Below, piece after piece: positions 22,345-29,392 of a DNA stretch of 31,135 bases (within the stretch, counting starts at the first letter, position 1; every line of letters starts with the position of its first letter). The DNA comes from Prevotella sp. UBA2746. Lineage in GTDB: Bacteria > Bacteroidota > Bacteroidia > Bacteroidales > Bacteroidaceae. The translations under genes were made by a program, and so were the position numbers. Below the pieces are notes generated by a model. The model saw only the letters and a list, made by a program, of their open reading frames with translations. It made no database searches and was not told where the DNA came from. The DNA lies in contig DEJO01000035.1 in the NCBI GenBank assembly GCA_002353555.1, forward strand, positions 23,896 to 55,030, given 5' to 3'.

Positions 22345-23388
22345 TTAAAAAGCTGATGGTTTGAGTCGTAAACCAGCGGTTTCATCGAGATGGAACATGA
22401 TGTTCATGTTCTGGACGGCTTGTCCGACGGCTCCCTTCAGCAAGTTGTCGATGCAGGAAATGACAATAAGTTTGTTGCCGACTTTGTCTAAATGAATCAG
22501 ACATTTGTTGGTATTGACAACTTGCTTCAGGTCGAGGTCGTGGTCGGTCATGACATGGGTGAAGGCGGCATACTTGTAGAAGGACTTGTATCCTTCGGTA
22601 ATCTCTTCCAAAGAGGCATCGGTCTGCACCACCGAAGTGACGAAGATGCCGCGAGGGAACGGACCACGATAGGGGATGAAGTCGATAGATACGGGACGCC
22701 CACCCCCGTCCCCTCCCTGAAGAGGGGTGATGTGGGATGAGTCTATCGGCGAGGTGATGTAGGGTGACGTGGCAGGGCGCACCTCGTTGAGGCTCTGGCA
22801 TATCTCATGCAGGTGCTGGTGGGTGAGTATCTTGTAGGTGCTCACATTGTTGTCTCGCCAGGAGAAGTGGCTGGAGAAGGTGGGCTTCTGACCTGCACCG
22901 GTGCTGCCGGTGATGCCGTTGACCATCACGTCGTCCTGAAGGATCCCCATCTTAGCAGCGGGCAGCAGTCCTAACTGGATGCAGGTGGCATAGCAACCGG
23001 GGTTGGCGACATGCTGCGCCTTCGCAATCTCGTCCTTGTGAATCTCCGGAAGACCGTAGACGAAATCATGAACCTCATCTTTAATCCTAAAGTCTTGTGC
23101 CAGGTCGATGATTTTTACGCTCGATGGAATGGCGTGTTTTTGGAGAAATTCCTTACTTTTGCCATGCCCGAAGCAGAAGAAGACAACATCGACATCATCG
23201 AACGGCATGTCGGCGGTGAACCGCAGGTCGGTATCGCCGTACAGTCCTTCGTGCACATCGCTCACCAGGTTGCCGGCATTGCTCTCGCTGTTGGCAAAGA
23301 CAATCTCTGCCTGTGGGTGGTTCAGCAACAGTCGGATGAGCTCGCCACCCGTATAGCCTGCTGCACCTAAAATTCCAACTTTTATCAT
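22345..23388 (-). CDS. argC: N-acyl-gamma-glutamyl-phosphate reductase with repeat-encoded insert
   Basis: A 347-residue NADPH-dependent reductase that converts N-acylglutamyl phosphate to the semialdehyde. The Rossmann motif GAAGYTGGELIRLL is at 8-21, and the catalytic cysteine is C132 in ANPGCYATCIQLGLLP. GSTGAGQKPTFSSHFSWR is also typical. Between LNEVRP and SIDFIPYRGPFPRG about 28 residues (206-233, including SSHITPLQGGDGGGRPV) look inserted; their DNA contains a GC-rich repeat copy (22698-22730) in the opposite orientation to the copies at gene ends. It lies 47 bases after argG, and the accessory island follows. Confidence 0.94.
   Translation of the reverse strand: MIKVGILGAAGYTGGELIRLLLNHPQAEIVFANSESNAGNLVSDVHEGLYGDTDLRFTADMPFDDVDVVFFCFGHGKSKEFLQKHAIPSSVKIIDLAQDFRIKDEVHDFVYGLPEIHKDEIAKAQHVANPGCYATCIQLGLLPAAKMGILQDDVMVNGITGSTGAGQKPTFSSHFSWRDNNVSTYKILTHQHLHEICQSLNEVRPATSPYITSPIDSSHITPLQGGDGGGRPVSIDFIPYRGPFPRGIFVTSVVQTDASLEEITEGYKSFYKYAAFTHVMTDHDLDLKQVVNTNKCLIHLDKVGNKLIVISCIDNLLKGAVGQAVQNMNIMFHLDETAGLRLKPSAF
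22698..22730. repeat. GC-rich palindromic repeat, copy inside argC
   Basis: GCCCACCCCCGTCCCCTCCC, then an imperfect right arm ending GAGGGG. Orientation as at 24624-24653 and opposite to the copies at gene ends. It is in frame with argC. Confidence 0.75.
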
Positions 23389-23435
23389 AGTTAACTATTT
23401 CTTTCTTAGAAAAATCATAGTTCGGGGGTAGGCTT

Positions 23436-24692
23436 TTACCTCTCCCCCTTATGTATTCCGTAATAAACCCTTAGCGGCGTGCTTGATACCTTGATGAAGC
23501 CCTTGGCTTCGTCTGCTGTCCAACCGGTCTGGGTCTCGCCATATTCACCGAGTTTCGACTTCGTCAGGTCGTCATTGCTGTCTATGCCGACGGTCTCGAA
23601 TCCGTAGGGGCGCAGCTTCAGGATGGCTGTACCGTTCACGTGGCGCTGCGAGGAGGTGAGCATGGCCTCGATGTCGGGCATGACAGGCTCCAAGTACTGA
23701 CTTTCATGCAGGAACATGCCATACCAGTTGGCGACCTGGTCTTTCCAGTACTGCTGCCATTTTGACAGTGTCGACTTCTCTAACAGGCGGTGAGCTTCGA
23801 TGATGAGCTTGGGAGCGGCAGCCTCAAAGCCTACACGTCCCTTGATGCCGATGATGGTATCGCCGACGTTGCAGTCGCGGCCGATGGCGTAGGAGGCACC
23901 AATCTCTTCGATCTTCTGGATGGCTTTCACCCTGTCATCGAACTTCTCGCCGTTGACACCGACGATTTCGCCCTTCTCAAACTCTATCTTCAAGAGGCTT
24001 TCTTCCTGCCGGGTGGCATGTTTCAGGTAGGCTTCTTCGGGCAGTCCCTGTGTGGGGTCGAGCAGTTCGCCGCCACAGATGCTGGTTCCCCAGATGCCCA
24101 CATTGTAGCTGTACTTCAGCTTGGTGAAGTCGGCGAAGAAGCCGTTCTCGTTCAGGTAGTCCACTTCCTCCTTGCGGGTGAGCTTCTTGTCGCGGGTCAG
24201 CGTGATAATCTCCACACCCGGAGCCATCACGAGGAATGTCATGTCGAAGCGTATCTGGTCGTTGCCTGCTCCGGTAGAGCCGTGTGCGATGGCATCGGCT
24301 TTGATCTCGTTGGCATAGCGGGCGATGGCGATGGCCTGGAAGATGCGCTCCGACGACACGCTGATGGGGTAGCAGTTGTTGCGCAGTACGTTTCCGAAGA
24401 TCATGTACTTCAGTGACTTTTCGTAATACTCCTGTGTCACGTCGAGGGTGACATACTTCGCAGCCCCCAGCTTGTAGGCGTTCTCCTCGTTGGTTTTCAA
24501 CTGCTCGGCGCTGAATCCGCCGGTGTTGGCGCAGGCTGCATGTACTTCATAGCCTTCCTTGGCAAGTTTCATCACCGTATACGATGTGTCCAAACCGCCG
24601 CTAAAGGCTACCACGACTTTGCGGCCCACCCCCGTCCCCTCCCCAGGGAGGGGTGAACAGCCTTGATTGTTTACTTGTTTTTTAGTTTCCAT
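23436..24692 (-). CDS. argG: Argininosuccinate synthase with repeat-encoded N-terminal segment
   Basis: A 418-residue ATP-dependent ligase joining citrulline and aspartate. The ATP pyrophosphatase loop is AFSGGLDTSY (29-38), with AIAHGSTGAGNDQIRF further on. The family normally begins a few residues before the loop. Here about 24 residues precede it, and residues 11-24 (GCSPLPGEGTGVGR) are encoded by the GC-rich repeat at 24624-24653. The only ATG in frame is at 24692; a GTG at codon 22 is a less likely alternative. The start overlaps the end of the GNAT/DUF559 gene by 22 bases, so translation is probably coupled. argC follows 47 bases later. Confidence 0.95.
   Translation of the reverse strand: METKKQVNNQGCSPLPGEGTGVGRKVVVAFSGGLDTSYTVMKLAKEGYEVHAACANTGGFSAEQLKTNEENAYKLGAAKYVTLDVTQEYYEKSLKYMIFGNVLRNNCYPISVSSERIFQAIAIARYANEIKADAIAHGSTGAGNDQIRFDMTFLVMAPGVEIITLTRDKKLTRKEEVDYLNENGFFADFTKLKYSYNVGIWGTSICGGELLDPTQGLPEEAYLKHATRQEESLLKIEFEKGEIVGVNGEKFDDRVKAIQKIEEIGASYAIGRDCNVGDTIIGIKGRVGFEAAAPKLIIEAHRLLEKSTLSKWQQYWKDQVANWYGMFLHESQYLEPVMPDIEAMLTSSQRHVNGTAILKLRPYGFETVGIDSNDDLTKSKLGEYGETQTGWTADEAKGFIKVSSTPLRVYYGIHKGER
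24624..24653. repeat. GC-rich repeat, left inverted flank of the DUF559 module
   Basis: Thirty bases matching the reverse complement of 25068-25097 at 26 positions; two of the four differences lie in the palindrome centre. It is translated as part of the ArgG N terminus. Confidence 0.8.
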
Positions 24693-25684
24693 ATTGTCTC
24701 TTGTATTTTATTTTTAACTTCATTGGTGTTGCCGATTATTTCTTCATTAGTAAACCGTAGTACGGTATAGCCTCTTGAATTTAGCCATGCTGTCCGTTCA
24801 GCATCGTTTATCTGTTGACTTGGCAAATGATGATAGCCGCCATCTATTTCTATGATAAGCTTTAATGTCGGGCATGAGAAATCGGCAATGAACTGTCCTA
24901 TGATGTGTTGTCTCCTGAACGAGACGCCCATTTGCCTGCCTTTCAGCATGTTCCATGTGATGGATTCTCCTTCTGTCGGATGCTTACGGTTTTTTGTAGC
25001 AAAATCTTTCAGCAAGTCATAAACTGAGACATCGGCTGCCTGATACATCTTTTTGGGCGTTGCTTCTCCCCTCCCCAGGGAGGGGCTGGGGGTGGGCTTC
25101 TCTATCTCCTTTATCCTGTCCAGCACCTCTTGTGGCAACTTCGCCGGCAGGTGTTCTTCCGGGTCGTAGAGCATGGCGGTGCAGATGCAGTATTTCCGCC
25201 CCGTGCGGTGCAGCACATCTACGTTGATGCAGCCTTCGCAACCGCGCCAGAACGCTTCGTCGTCGGTCAGGTCGGCGAAGGTCACGGGTTGGTAGCCCAG
25301 TTCCGTGTTCATCTTCATCACGGCAGCACCGCTGGTGAGTGAGAAAATCTTGGCGTGCGGCCAGCGTGTGCGTGCCAGCGTGAACGTCATGTCCTTGATG
25401 CGCTTGGCGAGTCCGATGCCTCGGTAGTCGGGATGAACAATCAGACCACTCGTGGTCACATACTGTTTGTTGCCCCATGTCTCGATGTAGCTGAAGCCTG
25501 CAAACGTATCGCCGTCTAAGGCGATGACCGCCTTGGCCTCCTTCATCTTCGTTGCCAGATACTCGTGGGTACGCTTGGCGATGCCCGTTCCACGCACCTT
25601 GGCAGCGTCTTCTATTGTCTTTAAAATGGTGTCGACATACTTCTCGTGCGAAGCCTCGGCAACCACCACCTTAATCTTATCCAT
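24671..25684 (-). CDS. GNAT acetyltransferase fused to a DUF559 nuclease-fold domain
   Basis: A 337-residue two-part protein. Residues 1-195 are a GNAT N-acetyltransferase with the acetyl-CoA loop VHPDYRGIGLAKRIKD (83-98) and a cysteine-containing end (CEGCINVDVLHRTGRKYCIC). A GNAT gene between argR and argG is usual for this group and may belong to arginine synthesis. Residues 197-209 (PTPSPSLGRGEAT) are encoded by a GC-rich repeat. Residues 213-337 are a complete DUF559 domain, a VSR-like PD-(D/E)XK fold: KHPTEGE, then D268, E279 and D281 in FIADFSCPTLKLIIEIDGGYHH. An ATG at 25048 could start a free DUF559 protein of 125 residues, the normal size of stand-alone members. The fusion reads straight through the repeat. 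Confidence 0.88.
   Translation of the reverse strand: MDKIKVVVAEASHEKYVDTILKTIEDAAKVRGTGIAKRTHEYLATKMKEAKAVIALDGDTFAGFSYIETWGNKQYVTTSGLIVHPDYRGIGLAKRIKDMTFTLARTRWPHAKIFSLTSGAAVMKMNTELGYQPVTFADLTDDEAFWRGCEGCINVDVLHRTGRKYCICTAMLYDPEEHLPAKLPQEVLDRIKEIEKPTPSPSLGRGEATPKKMYQAADVSVYDLLKDFATKNRKHPTEGESITWNMLKGRQMGVSFRRQHIIGQFIADFSCPTLKLIIEIDGGYHHLPSQQINDAERTAWLNSRGYTVLRFTNEEIIGNTNEVKNKIQETIWKLKNK
25068..25097. repeat. GC-rich repeat, right inverted flank and fusion linker
   Basis: CCCCTCCCCAGGGAGGGG followed by CTGGGGGTGGGC. On the coding strand it encodes the PTPSPSLGRG linker between the GNAT and DUF559 parts. Confidence 0.85.
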
Positions 25685-25737
25685 TTCTTATTTCCTACTT
25701 ATATATTTATATTGTACTTTCTCTGGCCTTTACTTCT

Positions 25738-25768
25738 CCCCTCCCCAGGGAGGGGTCCGGGGGTGGGC
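25738..25768. repeat. GC-rich repeat after argR
   Basis: Short form in the gene-end orientation, four bases from the argR stop codon (25773). It could also act as a transcript-end structure. Confidence 0.82.
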
Positions 25769-25772
25769 TCTC

Positions 25773-26249
25773 CTACTTAATATCCGGTATCACCGCGCAC
25801 AGTTCCCCGATGACCTCTTCGCGTGTAGCACCTTCTTTGAGTACGATGAAGATGGTGTCGTCGCCGGCAATGGTTCCGATGATGCTGGGTATGTCGCTGT
25901 AGTCCAGGTTGTAGGCAATGGCGCTGGCGTAGCCCGGTCTTGTCTTGATGACACCCATGTTGCCAGAGAAGTTGAGCGACAGAAAGCCTGATGTCTGCAA
26001 CATCTCCTGTGCCGACCTTGGCGTCTTCACCCGCTTGTACATCGTTTCGTTGGGCAGCACGTATACGTATTTCCCATTCATGCTGGCAGCCTTTGCCACC
26101 TTCAACTGCTTCAGGTCGCGGCTCAATGTGGCTTGTGTCAGCTTGTACCCTTCTTTCTCTAACGCCTGCAACACCTCTTCTTGCGAGCACAGTTCCTGGC
26201 TCGAAATGAGCATCTTCAGCGTCTCCATTCTGCTAGTCTTGATCTTCAT
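25773..26249 (-). CDS. argR: Arginine repressor
   Basis: A 158-residue ArgR/AhrC protein, which binds ARG boxes as an arginine-loaded hexamer. The winged-HTH domain (1-70) contains the recognition segment TQATLSRDLKQLK with S43-R44. The C-terminal oligomerisation and arginine-binding domain contains TRPGYASAIAYNLD and GTIAGDDTIF (125-134), in which the two Asp contact arginine. The gene heads the argR - GNAT/DUF559 - argG - argC operon. A perfect palindromic ARG-box-like site at 26255-26268 lies six bases before its start codon, on the expected transcript start, so it very likely represses itself and the operon. Confidence 0.96.
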   Translation of the reverse strand: MKIKTSRMETLKMLISSQELCSQEEVLQALEKEGYKLTQATLSRDLKQLKVAKAASMNGKYVYVLPNETMYKRVKTPRSAQEMLQTSGFLSLNFSGNMGVIKTRPGYASAIAYNLDYSDIPSIIGTIAGDDTIFIVLKEGATREEVIGELCAVIPDIK

Positions 26250-26254
26250 GTGTC

Positions 26255-26268
26255 TGAATATTTATTCA
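26255..26268. promoter_or_regulatory. ARG-box-like operator
   Basis: TGAATATTTATTCA fits TGAATWWWWATTCA, the ArgR-site core, with perfect arms. It sits between the -7 box (26279-26286) and the argR ATG, where bound ArgR would block transcription. No equally good site was found before argD, proC or argF'. Confidence 0.72.
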
Positions 26269-26278
26269 AAAGCGGATG

Positions 26279-26309
26279 CAAAATTACGTATCTTTATGCA
26301 AATAGCCAA
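26279..26309 (-). promoter_or_regulatory. Promoter of the argR operon
   Basis: Minus-strand TAATTTTG (26286 to 26279) with TTG (26309-26307) 20 bases upstream. The following bases GCATCCGCTTTTGA are also found after the promoter at 31078-31085. Confidence 0.75.
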
Positions 26310-26356
26310 ATAAAAAGCCTATAATCTTTGCAAAAAGTGGATGTTGCTTAAGTTTC

Positions 26357-26420
26357 GGGAGTTAAAGGGGAGTTCTTTGCAAGCAAAGCGACCAAAGGTC
26401 GAGCGAAAAGGGAGTTAAAA
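26357..26420. repeat. 64-base GGGAGTTAA repeat module, inverted copy
   Basis: GGGAGTTAAAGGGGAGTT, hairpin CTTTG-CAAG-CAAAG, hairpin CGACC-AAA-GGTCG, then GGGAGTTAAAA. The reverse complement matches 21548-21611 with one mismatch seen. The gap 26314-26517 holds only this and A+T-rich sequence. Confidence 0.85.
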
Positions 26421-26517
26421 TATAGCACGTCTTTAGATATGCTTAGACCCAACAAGAAACTCGCATGTTTCTTATTGGGTCTTAATCTTCTCATCCACAA
26501 AATCTGACTTCTTTCCT

Positions 26518-26547
26518 CCCCTCCCCAGGGAGGGGGTGGGGGTGGGC
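26518..26547. repeat. GC-rich repeat after the BI-1 gene
   Basis: Short form in the gene-end orientation, six bases from the stop codon (26554) of the Bax-inhibitor-1 gene. Confidence 0.82.
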
Positions 26548-26553
26548 CTCTCT

Positions 26554-27273
26554 TTACTCCCTGTTCCCCAGCAGCCTGAGCAGGTGGATGAAGAGGTTGA
26601 TGAAGTCTAAGTACAGACTCAGCGCACCCAACAGTGCTATCTTCTGTGCCGACTCGCCGGCATCCTCAGCATCCATGAGCATCTCCTTGATCTTTTGTGT
26701 GTCCCAAGCCGTCAGACCTACGAATATCAGGACACCTGCGATACAGATGATGAACTCCAGTCCGCTGCTCTTCAGGAAGATGTTCACGATGCCTGCGATA
26801 ATCAGTCCGATCAGTGCCATCATCATGATGCTGCCCATCTTCGACAGGTCCCGCTTCGTGGTGTAACCGAAGACAGCCATCGCCGCAAACGTTCCGGCGG
26901 TGATGAAGAACACCTTGGCAATGGACGATGCCGTATAGACCAGGAAGATGTATGCCAACGTTACTCCGTTGATGACGGAGAACAGGATGAACATCAGCGT
27001 AGCGGTAGTCAACGCTATCTTCTGGATGCGTGCCGATGTGTAGAAGACGATGCCCAACTCGGCGGCTGCCAGTACCCAGAAGACTATCGGGTTGCCGTAG
27101 ATGGCCTGCAGGACGGCAGGCGAATGGGCTACTCCGTAGGCGGTGACGCCGGTGATGACCAGTGCCAACGCCATCCAGGTGTATACCTTGCGCATCAATA
27201 CAGGGAATGCTTGCGACATCTCTAACTCCCGTTCGCGAGAGTTGATGGTGCTGTTGAATTCTTGATAGTTCAT
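26554..27273 (-). CDS. Bax inhibitor-1/YccA family membrane protein
   Basis: A 239-residue multi-helix membrane protein. After a soluble N terminus (MNYQEFNSTINSRERELEMSQAFPVLMRKVY) there are about seven helices, starting MALALVITGVTAYGV and ending with ...GALSLYLDFINLFIHLLRLLG, the typical BI-1 C terminus, and including FVGLTAWDTQKIKEM. The family includes pH-sensitive calcium channels such as BsYetJ and the E. coli proteins YccA, an FtsH modulator, and YbhL. Which role applies here is open. The start at 27273 is chosen over an ATG 22 codons upstream because the promoter at 27317-27324 overlaps the longer form. It diverges from the DUF4421 gene. Confidence 0.9.
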   Translation of the reverse strand: MNYQEFNSTINSRERELEMSQAFPVLMRKVYTWMALALVITGVTAYGVAHSPAVLQAIYGNPIVFWVLAAAELGIVFYTSARIQKIALTTATLMFILFSVINGVTLAYIFLVYTASSIAKVFFITAGTFAAMAVFGYTTKRDLSKMGSIMMMALIGLIIAGIVNIFLKSSGLEFIICIAGVLIFVGLTAWDTQKIKEMLMDAEDAGESAQKIALLGALSLYLDFINLFIHLLRLLGNRE

Positions 27274-27316
27274 GTTCTTTTTCCTTTTTATAAAGTTTCC
27301 GCGGCTAAAGCCGATG

Positions 27317-27347
27317 CAAAAATAAGCATTTACTACCATATCAACAA
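27317..27347 (-). promoter_or_regulatory. Promoter of the BI-1 gene
   Basis: Minus-strand TATTTTTG (27324 to 27317), with TTG at 27347-27345 (20 bases) or 27344-27342 (17 bases). A GGCTAAAGCC hairpin module (27302-27312) falls in the leader. Confidence 0.68.
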
Positions 27348-27366
27348 ATCCCGTGCCATTTTATTT

Positions 27367-27395
27367 TTGTTTTTCATTATTTATGGTTATCTTTG
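27367..27395 (+). promoter_or_regulatory. Promoter of the DUF4421 gene
   Basis: TTG (27367-27369), 18 bases, then TATCTTTG (27388-27395). A GCCGC-GAA-GCGGC hairpin (27421-27433) lies in the leader before the ATG at 27481, a mirror of the arrangement at the divergent BI-1 gene. Confidence 0.72.
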
Positions 27396-27480
27396 TACCC
27401 GATACTATTCATTAACTCCAGCCGCGAAGCGGCTAACTCACAATAAGCCTCAAAGCGGCCTGAAAAACAAAAAGGAAAAT

Positions 27481-28458
27481 ATGAATAAGAACGTTTTCAT
27501 CATTTTATGCCTGATGCTCAGCGTCTGCGGCAACATGCAAGCCCAAAAGGTGAAGAACTTTATCAGCAAAGGCGACAGCCTGTTGTCGGTGCGCTACTAC
27601 CGTAGCAAGTTTGATACGGCGTACATCATGCGCCCGAAGACGAAGCTGACGCTGACGGGAAGGTTCAACGTCTCTGGTTCTGACATCGAACTGTGGGGCA
27701 AGGATGCAGGGGCGGACTTCCACTCCCAGATGACCTCCGACTGGAAGACGACGGTCAGCGTGGGTGTCAACTACATGGGCGTGGGCATCTTCCTTGCCAT
27801 CAACCCTGCCAAGATGATGGGAAAGTACAAGGACTTGGAACTTAACTTCACCTCCTACGGCAACCGCTGGGGCTTCGACATCGCCTACCAGAACGCCAAG
27901 TACTTCAACGGTTGGTATGAGGAGTCGGGCAAGGGACGCATGGGAATACCCAACGACATGCTCTCGATGAAGACGCTGAACGTCAATGCCTACTATGCCT
28001 TCAACCACAGGAAGTTCTCCTATCCCGCCGCCTTCTCCCAGACGTACATCCAGCGTCGCTCGGCAGGCAGCTTCCTCCTGGGCTTGTCGGGACAGGCACA
28101 GTGGACGAAGACGAAGGGCGACTACGAGTCATTCCTCAGAGGACTCAACGTGGGTGTCGGCGCAGGCTATGGCTACAACTGGGTGCCGGGACGCCGCTGG
28201 CTGCTCCACCTGTCTACCATCCCCACGGTGATCGTCTTCAGCCGCTCTTGGGTGAACGTCAACGGCAACCGTTCCCCCATTCGCTACCATTTCCCCTCGT
28301 TCATCGTCCCCACCCGTGCAGCCGTCGTCTACCAGTTTGGCAGGTGCTTCGTCGGTACCTCGGCAGTGTTCAACTTCACCAACATCGGCGACAAGGACAA
28401 GCTGGCGGTAGACAATTACAAGTGGCTCACCCGCCTGTTCTTCGGATACAGGCTGTAG
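27481..28458 (+). CDS. DUF4421 envelope protein
   Basis: A 325-residue exported protein that fits the DUF4421 family of Bacteroidetes. A signal peptide (MNKNVFIILCLMLSVCGNMQA, cleavage before Q22) fixes the start, since the longer frame begins upstream of the promoter. The mature chain has many alternating aromatic and polar stretches (VSVGVNYMGVGIFLAINP, LNFTSYGNRWGFDIAYQN, FLLGLSGQAQW) and ends LTRLFFGYRL with a terminal hydrophobic residue, the pattern of an outer-membrane beta barrel. Function is unknown. It is transcribed alone; downstream a C-rich stretch (28461-28480) looks like a decayed GC-rich repeat. Confidence 0.85.
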   Translation: MNKNVFIILCLMLSVCGNMQAQKVKNFISKGDSLLSVRYYRSKFDTAYIMRPKTKLTLTGRFNVSGSDIELWGKDAGADFHSQMTSDWKTTVSVGVNYMGVGIFLAINPAKMMGKYKDLELNFTSYGNRWGFDIAYQNAKYFNGWYEESGKGRMGIPNDMLSMKTLNVNAYYAFNHRKFSYPAAFSQTYIQRRSAGSFLLGLSGQAQWTKTKGDYESFLRGLNVGVGAGYGYNWVPGRRWLLHLSTIPTVIVFSRSWVNVNGNRSPIRYHFPSFIVPTRAAVVYQFGRCFVGTSAVFNFTNIGDKDKLAVDNYKWLTRLFFGYRL

Positions 28459-28486
28459 CCCCACCCCCGACCCATTTTCCCCTCGC

Positions 28487-29332
28487 TTAACCGTATGTTT
28501 CAATGAGGTACTTCACGAACTGCGGGTCCCCGAAATCCCGGGTTCCTGCGTCGTGCTGATTCATAGCAGCAATCTGATTCATCTCTTCCGTTGTCAGTGT
28601 GAAGTCGAAGATGTCAATGTTCTGCGCCATACGTTCTTTGTGGGTTGACTTGGGAATGGCAACGATACCACGCTGGGTGAGCCAACGAAGGGCGACCTGA
28701 GCGGCCGTCTTGTTGTACTTTGCACCTATAGAAGCCAGTAATTCACTCTTCACAATAGCATCGGTGCCTTGTCCGCCGAGAGGGTACCACGCCATCATCT
28801 TGGTGCCAAACTCGCTGAGGGTCGGCTGTATGCCTGTCTGCTGAGTAAGTGTGTTGCACTCCAACTGGTTCACCATCGGCTTCACCTCTGTATAGTGGGC
28901 GAAGTCGAAGAAACGGCCTGCCTGGAAGTTGCTCACACCGATGGCACGCACCTTGCCATCACGATAGGCTTTCTCCATCGCCCGCCACGTGCCGAAGACA
29001 TCACCGTAGGCTTGATGGATAAGCAGCAAATCTATATACTCTGTCTGCAATTTGCGAAGACTTTCGTCTATACTCTTGGCAGCACGCTCCTCACCAGCGT
29101 TAGAAATCCATACCTTTGTCACGAGAAACAAATCTTCTCGTCTGATACCGCTCTTGCGCCAGGCATTACCTACACCTTCTTCGTTTTGATAGGCTTGTGC
29201 TGTGTCTATCAGCCGATAGCCCACCTCCAATGCGTCACTGACACAATTTTCACACTCGTTAGGGCTTACCATAAATACGCCGTAGCCCAATGTCGGCATC
29301 TCAACACCGTTAAATAACTTAATATACTCCAT
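28487..29332 (-). CDS. Aldo/keto reductase
   Basis: A 281-residue NADPH-dependent oxidoreductase of the AKR superfamily, related to 2,5-diketo-gluconate reductase/AKR5-type enzymes. The catalytic tetrad is complete: D43 and Y48 in LIDTAQAYQNE, K73 in VTKVW and H106 in LLIHQ. GKVRAIGVSNF and the C-terminal IPKSTHKERMAQNIDIFDF, which binds NADPH, are present. The natural carbonyl substrate cannot be inferred. It follows the flavodoxin lipoprotein gene on the same strand after 50 bases of heptamer repeat, so the two may form an operon opposite the AraC regulator. Confidence 0.92.
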   Translation of the reverse strand: MEYIKLFNGVEMPTLGYGVFMVSPNECENCVSDALEVGYRLIDTAQAYQNEEGVGNAWRKSGIRREDLFLVTKVWISNAGEERAAKSIDESLRKLQTEYIDLLLIHQAYGDVFGTWRAMEKAYRDGKVRAIGVSNFQAGRFFDFAHYTEVKPMVNQLECNTLTQQTGIQPTLSEFGTKMMAWYPLGGQGTDAIVKSELLASIGAKYNKTAAQVALRWLTQRGIVAIPKSTHKERMAQNIDIFDFTLTTEEMNQIAAMNQHDAGTRDFGDPQFVKYLIETYG

Positions 29333-29335
29333 TAC

Positions 29336-29392
29336 TATGAACTTTAAACTATGAACTATGAATTATGAATTATGAACTATGAACTATAAACT
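29336..29392. repeat. Heptamer repeat (AACTATG/AATTATG)
   Basis: About seven units between the flavodoxin stop (29384) and the aldo/keto reductase start. The last unit overlaps the flavodoxin stop codon region. Confidence 0.8.

Noticed and set aside
24624..25097. Classical insertion sequence
   Set aside because: Inverted ends are present, but there is no transposase and no clear target-site duplication at the edges; DUF559 is not a known transposase. Kept only as a cassette hypothesis.
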